Source of the DNA: Saprospiraceae bacterium
GTDB taxonomy: Bacteria > Bacteroidota > Bacteroidia > Chitinophagales > Saprospiraceae
Direction: 5' to 3'
NCBI GenBank assembly: GCA_023300255.1
Contig: JALZWC010000816.1
Coordinates: 1 to 5,555 of the forward strand
DNA length: 5,555 nt
Shown piece after piece: positions 1-5,555 of the stretch. A program made the translations under genes and the position numbers. The notes under the pieces are model-generated. The model was not told the origin of the DNA, searched no databases, and saw nothing but the letters and a program-made list of their open reading frames with translations. Every line of letters starts with the position of its first letter. Position 1 is the stretch's first letter.

Positions 1-161
1 AGTGAAAGGAATTAAATAAGTTGAGCCAGAAGGCGCAGTTATTTTTTCTTCTAAGAAATTCAAAAAATCAGTGCATAGCCTAGCTACGGACTTATTTTTT
101 TGCATTTTTTAGAAGGAAAAAGAACAAGCATAATGGTTCAAGTTATTTTGTTCGTTTCACT
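1..161. repeat. Long imperfect palindrome, copy 1
   Basis: The whole stretch folds back on itself around position 81, so base x faces base 162-x. The innermost stem is CATAGC (74-79) against GCTACG (83-88) with one mismatch and a 3-nt loop. A T/A-rich middle stem follows (about 42-68 with 94-121, one bulge near 110). The outer arms 1-40 and 122-161 still match at 27 of 40 positions without gaps, including agtgaaa at 1-7 against tttcact at 155-161. The palindrome touches the window edge and may extend beyond it. Its core (about 41-130) is a direct repeat of 203-292 in copy 2. No ORF or transposase lies inside. It could be a non-autonomous mobile element, a bidirectional terminator or a structured RNA; the sequence does not decide between them. 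Confidence 0.8.
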
Positions 162-325
162 AAGGCAATTTAAATTAATAAATTGGATGTTTTAGGCTAG
201 ACATTTTTTCTTCTAAGGAATTCTAAAAAACTAAGCATAGCTGGGCTATGGTTCTTTTTTTAGGGTTTCTTAGAAGGAAAAAGGGCAGCATAAAATGTTT
301 AATTTATTATTTTAAACTGCCTAAG
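160..325. repeat. Long imperfect palindrome, copy 2
   Basis: This second palindrome abuts copy 1 and is centred at 243. Its inner stem is perfect: CATAGC (236-241), loop TGG, GCTATG (245-250). A T/A-rich middle stem follows (about 204-230 with 256-282). The outer arms, about 160-200 and 284-325, pair well, for example ctaaggcaattt at 160-171 with aaactgcctaag at 314-325 (two mismatches). The central roughly 88 bp resemble copy 1, but the outer arms do not, even though each copy is self-complementary. Two core pairs change in a compensatory way between copies: T72-A90 is A234-T252, and G71-C91 is A233-T253. No protein is encoded here. Role unknown. Confidence 0.8.
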
Positions 326-326
326 A

Positions 327-456
327 GTCGCTTATCCGATGATAGATCATCAATTAAAGAAGGAATAATGCTGTAGACTTAATCATCGGATGGCTGCCGC
401 CGTCCGATGATAGCGAAAATCTCCTCATTAGACGGCGGCAGCCATCAGATGATAAG
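327..456. repeat. Palindromic module with TCCGATGAT motifs
   Basis: This module is visibly more GC-rich than its surroundings. The main stem pairs 382-404 with 431-453, 22 of 23 positions matching, around a 26-nt loop. The stem includes ggctgccgccgtc and its complement. The 11-mer tccgatgatag occurs at 335-345 and 403-413, and its reverse complement core atcatcgga at 382-390. The segment 334-343 is a perfect complement of 382-391, so 382-391 can pair either upstream or with 444-453. A small palindrome, GATGAT-AG-ATCATC, sits at 338-351. These alternatives resemble an attenuator or a cluster of binding sites for one protein, but no run of T follows the main stem as in a classical terminator. 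Function is not determined. Confidence 0.7.
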
Positions 457-589
457 AGTTGGACAATGAGCAGCCTCTATCATTTTTCAAGCTAACGAGC
501 TAGATCAGAAAAACTAGCCCCTAGTAAATATATTTTAAGTGGCTCATTTTTTGCCCATTTAAACAATCCCACCTACCAAAATTTATAAA
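457..589 (+). other. Leader of the 590-2392 gene, no clear signal
   Basis: This stretch separates the palindromic block from the first gene. It holds only a weak 5-bp hairpin (GCTAG 499-503 with CTAGC 514-518). The best partial match to the Bacteroidota -7 element is TATATTTT at 529-536, with no matching -33 TTG at usual spacing. The start codon is preceded by an A/T-rich run (aatttataaa) with no Shine-Dalgarno motif, which is usual in this phylum. Confidence 0.4.
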
Positions 590-2392
590 ATGAAAAATTT
601 AGCTTACACCCTACTTTGTAGTTTATTATTATTAATAATTGCTTGCAAATCAGAAGCAGAAATAGACCTGCCCTCCACGCCTACTACTCCAGAAATGGAA
701 GAAGAAATGGAAATGGAATCCATGCCACCAACCAATATCGAAGATTGGCAACCAGCTATGCAAAATGCAGTAGTCTCCGTTATTGGTCAAGTAGTAGATA
801 GGGATAACGAACCTATTGTAGATGCATTGATTACTCTCGACAATCAAACTTATACGACCGATATATATGGGCATTTTTTTATTACTAATAAAAACCTCAA
901 TCGAGCTGGGAGTTTTTTAGTAGTGGAAAAAGAAGGTTATTTTAAAGGTAGTCGTCGCTTCTTTCCGAAGGAAGAGGTAAAGAATAGAGTCAAAATTCAA
1001 TTAATAGAAAAAGTATTTAATCAATCATTTACAGCTAATGATGGTGGCACGATTCAAGGAGGCGATGGTGCTTTAGTCGAATTTGCGCCTAGTAGCTTTT
1101 CTACAGAAAGTGGTGCGATCTATACAGGCATGGTACAAGTAGCCGCCAAATGGTTGAATCCTAGCTTGGTAGAAAGTTTCGATCAGATGCCTGGTAATTT
1201 ACAGGGAATCAATACTCAAATAACAGAGGTCGCATTAGCAACCTATGGGATGATCGTTGTAGAATTAGAAGATGAATCTGGTAATCCATTACAATTGACA
1301 ACAGGTAAAACAGCAACGCTCACAATGCCTGTTCCAAATAATTTACTAGCAGGCGCTCCAAGGGACATTCCGCTGTGGTATTTTAATGAAAATTTGGGCA
1401 TGTGGGTAGAGGAAGGTGCTGCATCCTTAGTAGACGGAAATTATGTCGGCGCTGTATCACACTTTTCCTTTTGGAATTGTGATGATCCTTTTCTACTAAT
1501 CAATCTTGATTTTCAAGTGGAGACCTCTGATGGAATCGTATTAGATAATTACTTAGTGGAAATACAAATTAATGGTTCCTCCACACTTGGATCTATAGGT
1601 TACGGTTATACAGATAGCAATGGCACAATCGACGCTTTAGTTCCAAAAGAGGAAGTGTTGATTATTAAAATTCATAGCGAATGTGGAGATATTATTCTTG
1701 AGGAGATGGTCGGTCCATTTGGGATGGATACTTCTTTGGGGACTTTAGTCGTACCAGCTTCCTCTAGTTTTAATACCACTTTTTCAGGTACTTTGTTAGA
1801 TTGTAATAACGATCCATTGATAAATGGAGTTGTTGTTTTAGAAGAAGGGGATAATCGGTATTATCATTATACGGATGCTGCGGACTTTACTTTTTCAAGA
1901 GTGACTTGTGGTGTTAGTGATTTAACAATCAAAGGAATTAATACAACGGAAGTGATCCAAAGCAATGCTTTCCCTGCTATGCATGATACTAATAATGACT
2001 TAGGAGATATTATCGTTTGTGATAATTTGTTAGAAAATTTTATTTCCATTACCGTGGATGGCACGACTGCTATTTTCTTGAATGCCGCCTATGAGAGTAA
2101 TGGAGCAGATACCAATATATTTTCTCAAGACAATACTTCTAACGACCATATTGCCTTTCTTGGATTTGATGGTATTACGGTTGGTGACTATAAAGACAAT
2201 CATTTTATGGAAGTTATCCGTAGTGATATTTATGATTGGGATTTATTTCCTGATAGTGCTACTGGTCAATTTGAGAATTTTGAGGTCACTCAGTATGGTC
2301 CTAAAATAATCGGAACGTTTAGTGGTAAGGTTACGGGGAAAGGTGCTGGAGAAAATAGTGTACTTGTTGGAGAGTTTAGTATTAATTTGTAG
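590..2392 (+). CDS. Multidomain surface lipoprotein with carboxypeptidase-regulatory-like domain
   Basis: Predicted exported lipoprotein of 600 residues; precise function unknown. Residues 1-19 form a lipoprotein signal ending in the lipobox LIIAC, with C19 as the lipidated residue. An acidic, Pro/Thr/Met-rich linker follows (about 20-52). Residues about 61-143 read as a carboxypeptidase-regulatory-like beta-sandwich (GQVVDRDNEPIVDALITL, then TDIYGHF and EKEGY). Residues about 144-297 form a region with FAPSSF, MPGNLQGI, TYGMIVVEL and HFSFWNCD, a block that recurs in Bacteroidota surface proteins; I compare it loosely with ZU5/CILP-like domains. Two more beta-rich, regulatory-like segments span about 301-391 and 393-477. 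The C-terminal 120 residues end in a beta-rich pattern (IIGTFSGKVTG, then LVGEFSINL). No catalytic motif is visible, so an adhesive, binding or scaffold role is inferred. This start is chosen because it alone gives the complete signal peptide. The gene is intact and appears monocistronic, with a palindrome 8 bp after the stop. Confidence 0.88.
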   Translation: MKNLAYTLLCSLLLLIIACKSEAEIDLPSTPTTPEMEEEMEMESMPPTNIEDWQPAMQNAVVSVIGQVVDRDNEPIVDALITLDNQTYTTDIYGHFFITNKNLNRAGSFLVVEKEGYFKGSRRFFPKEEVKNRVKIQLIEKVFNQSFTANDGGTIQGGDGALVEFAPSSFSTESGAIYTGMVQVAAKWLNPSLVESFDQMPGNLQGINTQITEVALATYGMIVVELEDESGNPLQLTTGKTATLTMPVPNNLLAGAPRDIPLWYFNENLGMWVEEGAASLVDGNYVGAVSHFSFWNCDDPFLLINLDFQVETSDGIVLDNYLVEIQINGSSTLGSIGYGYTDSNGTIDALVPKEEVLIIKIHSECGDIILEEMVGPFGMDTSLGTLVVPASSSFNTTFSGTLLDCNNDPLINGVVVLEEGDNRYYHYTDAADFTFSRVTCGVSDLTIKGINTTEVIQSNAFPAMHDTNNDLGDIIVCDNLLENFISITVDGTTAIFLNAAYESNGADTNIFSQDNTSNDHIAFLGFDGITVGDYKDNHFMEVIRSDIYDWDLFPDSATGQFENFEVTQYGPKIIGTFSGKVTGKGAGENSVLVGEFSINL

Positions 2393-2399
2393 AAGCTAG

Positions 2400-2471
2400 A
2401 TAAAATTTCAAACACATAGGTACATAGAGCACATAGCTATGTGTTCTATGTACTTATGTGTTTAATTTTAT
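2400..2471. terminator. Bidirectional terminator, 72-bp palindrome
   Basis: The core arms 2410-2436 and 2437-2463 are complementary over 27 bp with no unpaired loop; the only two imperfections would be G-U pairs in RNA. Pairing continues outward, with ataaaatt at 2400-2407 against aattttat at 2464-2471. On the + strand the stem is followed by TTTAATTTTATGTATTTTT, and on the - strand it is followed by AAACAC preceded by A/T-rich sequence. It lies just after the stop of the 590-2392 gene and beyond the 3' end of the convergent 2606-3529 gene, so termination from both sides is the natural reading (inference). In RNA a few central pairs would have to open to form a loop. Confidence 0.75.
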
Positions 2472-2477
2472 GTATTT

Positions 2478-2566
2478 TTGAATAGATTCAACCTCAGATC
2501 ATCGAGGTTTATAAACTTGATGCTATACGATTCTCCTATCGCATCGAAGTTACAAACTTCAACGAT
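2478..2566. repeat. Cluster of consecutive small hairpins
   Basis: Four short inverted repeats follow one another: TTGAAT/ATTCAA (2478-2491), AACCTC/GAGGTT (2490-2509), GATGCTAT/ATCGCATC (2519-2545, one mismatch) and GAAGTT/AACTTC (2546-2560, loop ACA). A GTTTATAAAC palindrome sits at 2507-2516. The third stem can lengthen by pairing AACTT (2514-2518) with AAGTT (2547-2551), which competes with the fourth stem. On the - strand this lies downstream of the 2606-3529 gene and could contribute to its 3' end. An intergenic repeat unit or the decayed edge of a mobile element is also possible. No convincing protein is encoded. Confidence 0.5.
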
Positions 2567-2605
2567 TCACTACAATCACAGGATTTGTCAGAGAACAAAT
2601 AATTT

Positions 2606-3529
2606 CTACCAAACAGGGTCTACTTCTATAGTAAACTTTGCCCGTTCTCGTTTATTTAACGGTACTTTCCAGTTACCATCATATTGAATATATTTTGGTA
2701 TATAGAGTCCCTCCAATTGCTGTAATTCCACTCGCATTTTTACATCAAAATCAACTAGCCCCGAATACTGCAAATGGTAATTCCTACCTAAGACTTGAAA
2801 GCTTGTTTTATCAAACCATGTTTCTAAATATTTAATAATCGTTTTATTTGGTTTATAATTAGGTTTAGCCACAGCAGTAAAGATATAAGCAGCAGCCCCG
2901 TATTTGACTGTATCTTGTTTAATGGAAAATTGATAATACTGAAGCATTTCTTTTTTAAAAATAGCCGTCTTGCTACCAATTAATGGCACCTGCACTTCTC
3001 GTCCAGGTTGAAAAATGAGCTTTTTTAACTCATTTACATGTTTTGCCATGCCTGATAACGATTCCTCAGAGATACCAGGCCCATTCCTGTCATCACACAC
3101 TTTACCATTGGTGTAAAAAATAGATTCATGCATACGGGAAGTATAATAGCGATGCTGCCGTTTCTTTTTATTTTTAAAAAAATTACCTCCTTCTTCTTCC
3201 TTTAACACCTTCATTGTCCGACAATTGTCTACTACTTCCTGATGAATACGACTCTCATAAGTAGCTTGCTCCTTACCTTTTCGATTAAACAGCTGAATAT
3301 CATTGTCAGAATAGTACTCTTGAAAACGAAGATTATGAAAAGCAGAGAAAAAGGATTCATCTGCTTGTACAATGTCAATAAAATCAGCTACTTGAAAACC
3401 TTGTTTTGTAGCGCTTACGACAAAGGAATCTAAATAGACAATGGTTGCTATATCTTTACTTAATTGATCATTTTGTGATTGTAGTAATAGCGGGAATAAT
3501 AGAAAGCTGAATGGTAAAATATATTTCAT
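2606..3529 (-). CDS. Secreted protein of unknown function
   Basis: The protein has 307 residues and I cannot assign a named family. Residues 1 to about 18 form a Sec signal peptide (MKYILPFSFLLFPLLLQSQ) with a hydrophobic core and no lipobox cysteine, so a periplasmic or surface location is likely. The rest is mixed alpha/beta with no transmembrane segment. Notable parts are an N-terminal block with FVVSATKQGFQVADFIDIVQ (about 36-55) and FFSAFHNLRF (60-69), a strongly basic stretch (KNKKKRQHR, 119-127), two cysteines (C103, C145), and a C-terminal block with YLETWFDKTSFQVLGRNYHL and GLYIPKYIQYDGNWKVP. The last block has the alternating strand pattern seen in LolA-like lipoprotein-binding folds, but this is only an impression. 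The gene is divergent from the peptidase gene and convergent with the 590-2392 gene. The start follows an A/T-rich leader (attattataaaaca) without Shine-Dalgarno; a later start would lose the signal peptide. Confidence 0.85.
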   Translation of the reverse strand: MKYILPFSFLLFPLLLQSQNDQLSKDIATIVYLDSFVVSATKQGFQVADFIDIVQADESFFSAFHNLRFQEYYSDNDIQLFNRKGKEQATYESRIHQEVVDNCRTMKVLKEEEGGNFFKNKKKRQHRYYTSRMHESIFYTNGKVCDDRNGPGISEESLSGMAKHVNELKKLIFQPGREVQVPLIGSKTAIFKKEMLQYYQFSIKQDTVKYGAAAYIFTAVAKPNYKPNKTIIKYLETWFDKTSFQVLGRNYHLQYSGLVDFDVKMRVELQQLEGLYIPKYIQYDGNWKVPLNKRERAKFTIEVDPVW

Positions 3530-3591
3530 TGTTTTATAATAATCCTAATAGGTGATCTCTACTTTTGCCTGTCAAAATAGTATAAAAATTG

Positions 3592-3599
3592 TACCTTCG
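3592..3599 (+). promoter_or_regulatory. Candidate -7 promoter element for the M28 peptidase gene
   Basis: TACCTTCG matches the Bacteroidota -7 consensus TAnnTTTG at 7 of 8 positions and lies 38 bp before the start codon, a plausible distance. The nearest upstream TTTTG (3563-3567) is 24 bp away, longer than the usual spacing of about 19-23, so the -33 element is uncertain. Confidence 0.4.
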
Positions 3600-3611
3600 T
3601 TAACTCAAACT

Positions 3612-3619
3612 CAAAATTA
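3612..3619 (-). promoter_or_regulatory. Candidate -7 promoter element for the 2606-3529 gene
   Basis: On the - strand this reads TAATTTTG, a full match to TAnnTTTG, about 82 bp upstream of the divergent gene's start. A TTTG lies 24 bp further upstream on the same strand, inside the first codons of the peptidase gene, with slightly long spacing. If both candidates are real, the two promoters overlap and could interfere with each other. Confidence 0.35.
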
Positions 3620-3637
3620 GATACAATTTTTACTAAC

Positions 3638-5269
3638 ATGAAACAAATATCCACAAAACTCAGCCTATTAAGCCTATTTGCAGTACTCTTATTATCTGCA
3701 TGTACGGCTACAAAAGACATTGCCAAATCGACTCCTAAAATAGATACTAAAAGGAATTTAGACAATATGGTCATGAAGAAATACATGAATACCATAACGG
3801 CAGCAGATGCTAAAAAGCATCTATATATCGTAGCCTCTGATGCCTTTGAAGGCAGAAACACCGCCTCTAGAGGCTTGAAATTAGCAGCAGATTACATTAC
3901 GGACTTCTATCATTCTAACGGTTTAGTAGGGCCAGTTAAAGGAAAAGCAAATCCTTATCTACAAGCTATTCCTTTTTATGAAAAGAAAGTGAATATGGCG
4001 GAGATATCAGGTAGTGGGGTAAGCTTAGTACACAATAAAGATTTTGCAGCATTGAATAGTGCCAATTTCGACAAAACCGTAGAATTAGTATTTGGCGGTT
4101 ACGGTGCAGACTTAGCAGACTACAATGATCTGGCAGGTTTAGATTTAAAAGGAAAAGCATTGGTCTTGTTCACTGGAGAGCCAATGGATTCTAAAGGAAA
4201 TAGAGTCTTAGCAAAAAATCAAGCTGATTTCTTGACAACGGACAAATTAAAGGCTTTAGGAATTACAGATTTATTCTTAACGACTCCTAGACAAGGTATG
4301 TGGGATGCACAAGCGCCTTATCTGTCCTATACCACAGAGATATTAAAGCCCGTCCACACCATGGATGAAACAGAGTTAAATAAAGATAAGAGTTATAACC
4401 GTTTTTTGGTTTCTCCAGCAAAAGTAGCAGGTCTATTAGGACTTACTCCTGCTGAATTCTCTGATAAGATACAAGCAAATTTAGATGCTAAGAAACCAAC
4501 TGGTGGTTTGTTTGCAGCTAAAGAAATCAATATGAGTATCAGTCAATCAGAATCAGAAATCACTTCTAATAATATAGCGGCTTACTTAGAGGGAACGGAT
4601 TTAAAAAACGAAGTAATTGTTATTAGTTCTCACTATGATCATGTCGGTGTAATGAATGGTAAAATTCATAATGGGGCAGATGATGATGGTTCTGGTACAG
4701 TGGGTGTAATGGAAATCGCAGAGGCATTTGCCAAGGCAGCAAAAGAAGGGCACAGACCTAGAAGAAGTATCTTATTCTTAAATGTAACAGGGGAAGAAAA
4801 AGGACTTTTCGGTTCTGCTTATTATGCAGATGTAGCCCCTATATTTCCTTTAGCTAATACAACCACTAATTTGAATATTGATATGATCGGTAGAGTTGAT
4901 CCTAAGCATGAAGGCGGCGGCGATTATGTATACATCATCGGTTCTGATATGTTGTCTACAGATTTGCATAAGGTACATGAAAAAGTGGCTAAAAAGAATT
5001 TTCCTGATTTTGAATTAGATTATCTATACAACGGAAAAGATCATCCTGAACGTTTCTATTATCGTTCTGATCATTATAACTTTGCTAAGAATGGTATTCC
5101 TGTTATTTTCTACTTCAATGGCACGCACGCAGATTATCATCAACCAACAGATACGCCTGAAAAAATTGATTATGATATGTTAGCTAAAAGAGCACAACTT
5201 GTTTTTTCTACGGCTTGGGAGTTAGCGAATATCGATAAACGTCCTGTTGTTGATAAATCAGATAAGTAG
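3638..5269 (+). CDS. M28 family zinc metallopeptidase, lipoprotein with PA-like insert
   Basis: Predicted envelope-anchored aminopeptidase-type hydrolase using two zinc ions to cleave peptides. Residues 1-22 are a lipoprotein signal ending in LLSAC, with C22 as the lipid site. Residues about 50-95 form the start of the peptidase fold. Residues about 147-290 resemble a protease-associated (PA) insert (ELVFGGYGADLADYNDLAGLDLKGKALVLFTGEP). The M28 core spans about 305-530. Visible active-site residues are H332 in SSHYDHVG with supporting D334, an aspartate in GADDDGSG (most likely D349), catalytic base E386 and zinc ligand E387 in TGEEKGLFGS, D415 in NIDMIGR, and H501 in HQPTDT. All five ligands and the general base are present, so an active enzyme is expected. 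The length suits M28 lipoproteins carrying a PA insert. Substrate is not evident; peptide scavenging is the usual inference. The start gives a full signal peptide; the next methionines (44, 46, 47) would remove it. Leader is A/T-rich with no Shine-Dalgarno. No operon partner is visible. Confidence 0.93.
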   Translation: MKQISTKLSLLSLFAVLLLSACTATKDIAKSTPKIDTKRNLDNMVMKKYMNTITAADAKKHLYIVASDAFEGRNTASRGLKLAADYITDFYHSNGLVGPVKGKANPYLQAIPFYEKKVNMAEISGSGVSLVHNKDFAALNSANFDKTVELVFGGYGADLADYNDLAGLDLKGKALVLFTGEPMDSKGNRVLAKNQADFLTTDKLKALGITDLFLTTPRQGMWDAQAPYLSYTTEILKPVHTMDETELNKDKSYNRFLVSPAKVAGLLGLTPAEFSDKIQANLDAKKPTGGLFAAKEINMSISQSESEITSNNIAAYLEGTDLKNEVIVISSHYDHVGVMNGKIHNGADDDGSGTVGVMEIAEAFAKAAKEGHRPRRSILFLNVTGEEKGLFGSAYYADVAPIFPLANTTTNLNIDMIGRVDPKHEGGGDYVYIIGSDMLSTDLHKVHEKVAKKNFPDFELDYLYNGKDHPERFYYRSDHYNFAKNGIPVIFYFNGTHADYHQPTDTPEKIDYDMLAKRAQLVFSTAWELANIDKRPVVDKSDK

Positions 5270-5275
5270 CTTTTG

Positions 5276-5433
5276 AGAAGTCAGATCGCTTCGCTGTCAG
5301 AGGTCAGATCGCTTCGCTGTCAGATGTATGATGTTGACCATGTCGTACTAAATCTCGTTGTCAACATCATAAGTCTGACATCTGACAGTTCCGTTAGCGT
5401 AAGCTAACTAGAACGATCTGACCTCTGACTTCT
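5276..5433. repeat. Branched long palindrome with a duplicated left arm
   Basis: This begins 6 bp after the peptidase stop and folds as a long interrupted stem. Pairs are 5276-5285 with 5424-5433 (or 5296-5311 with 5414-5429, 16 bp perfect), 5317-5327 with 5378-5388 (11 bp) and 5327-5338 with 5360-5371 (12 bp), around a 21-nt loop. The left arm holds two tandem 23-bp units (5280-5302 and 5303-5325, 22 of 23 identical), while the right arm has only one counterpart, so two registers compete. The right arm also carries its own hairpin at 5389-5413: GTTAGC (5393-5398), loop GTAA, GCTAAC (5403-5408). It may help end peptidase transcription, though no strong T-run follows. A palindromic mobile repeat is an alternative. 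Confidence 0.75.
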
Positions 5434-5462
5434 ATTACACTACTGGACATTCAATTAGAACA

Positions 5463-5504
5463 GAGAGTAGAGAATCGAGAGTAGAGAATCGAGAGTAGAG
5501 ACAG
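5463..5504. repeat. 14-bp tandem repeat, about three copies
   Basis: The unit gagagtagagaatc occurs at 5463-5476 and 5477-5490 exactly, and a third copy at 5491-5504 diverges in its last three or four bases (gagagtagagacag). The third copy runs into the left arm of the adjoining palindrome. Copy number is likely to vary between strains by replication slippage. It is non-coding and has no spacer structure. Confidence 0.8.
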
Positions 5505-5555
5505 ATTTCGTTTGCAAACAACCAAATTTCGTTGTTTGCAAACGAAACCTGTCTC
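5498..5555. repeat. 25-bp-arm palindrome at the window end
   Basis: The arms 5498-5522 and 5531-5555 are reverse complements at 24 of 25 positions (only A5505 against C5548 fails), with an 8-nt loop, caaatttc. Each arm contains the self-complementary 10-mer GTTTGCAAAC (5510-5519 and 5534-5543), so arms can also fold individually. The palindrome ends exactly at the window edge and may continue. It could act as a terminator, protein-binding site or mobile repeat; nothing here decides. Confidence 0.8.

Larger units (their letters stand above)
3578..3635. promoter_or_regulatory. Inverted repeat in the divergent promoter gap
   Basis: AAAAATTGTA (3584-3593) is a perfect reverse complement of TACAATTTTT (3622-3631). 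The match continues outward as tagt (3578-3581) with acta (3632-3635), after a 2-nt bulge on the left side. The repeat halves flank or overlap both candidate promoters, and the right half ends 2 bp before the peptidase start codon. It could be a two-site operator coordinating the divergent genes, or an RNA hairpin masking the start if transcription begins far enough upstream. A/T-rich composition makes chance somewhat more likely. Confidence 0.4.

Noticed and set aside
327..456. A known riboswitch class
   Set aside because: The alternative pairings are suggestive, but no conserved ligand-binding core that I recognise is present.
529..536. TATATTTT as the promoter of the 590-2392 gene
   Set aside because: It misses the final G of TAnnTTTG and has no TTG at the expected distance, so in such A/T-rich DNA it is not better than chance.
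650..874. Possible 74-codon gene on the - strand
   Set aside because: It is fully antisense to the lipoprotein gene, and its His/Phe-rich product is the complement of the acidic Glu/Met linker.
2478..2687. Possible 69-codon gene on the + strand
   Set aside because: It starts inside the hairpin cluster and overlaps the 3' end of the secreted-protein gene on the opposite strand; its codons and composition do not look like the neighbours and it has no leader signal.
3559..3861. Possible 100-codon gene on the - strand
   Set aside because: It lies antisense to the signal peptide region of the M28 peptidase and across the promoter gap; the hydrophobic look reflects the complement of the peptidase gene.
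5463..5504. CRISPR-like array
   Set aside because: The repeated unit is 14 bp and directly tandem with no spacers, and no cas gene is nearby.
1..5555. Composite transposon bounded by the palindromes at each window end
   Set aside because: The palindromes at the two ends are unrelated in sequence, no transposase lies between them, and the window edges are arbitrary.

Overview
The window looks like chromosomal DNA from an AT-rich member of the Bacteroidota, probably from the Saprospiraceae or a related environmental lineage (inference). The evidence is Bacteroidota-style lipoprotein signals, starts that follow A/T-rich leaders without a Shine-Dalgarno sequence, matches to the TAnnTTTG promoter element, and a large lipoprotein with carboxypeptidase-regulatory-like beta domains. 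No tRNA, rRNA, CRISPR array, transposase or phage gene was seen.

Layout: 1-589 has no gene and holds two adjacent long imperfect palindromes (1-161 and 160-325), a GC-richer palindromic module (327-456) and a short leader. At 590-2392 (+) lies a 600-residue multidomain lipoprotein. The convergent gap 2393-2605 holds a near-perfect 72-bp palindrome, read as a bidirectional terminator, and a run of small hairpins. At 2606-3529 (-) lies a 307-residue secreted protein of unknown function. The 108-bp divergent gap 3530-3637 carries candidate promoters for both flanking genes and an inverted repeat. At 3638-5269 (+) lies a 543-residue lipoprotein metallopeptidase of family M28 with all expected zinc-binding and catalytic residues. 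The tail 5270-5555 is a branched long palindrome, a 14-bp tandem repeat and a further palindrome ending at the last base.

All three proteins are predicted to be exported. Two are lipoproteins and one has a plain Sec signal, so this is a small cell-envelope neighbourhood. Each gene appears to be its own transcription unit (+, -, + order, with palindromes or promoters in every gap), so shared function is not implied.

The proteins are of ordinary types. The most unusual content is between genes: every gap has large, mutually unrelated palindromes. The upstream pair shares a core with compensatory base changes while having unrelated but still self-complementary outer arms, which suggests that the fold rather than the sequence is maintained.
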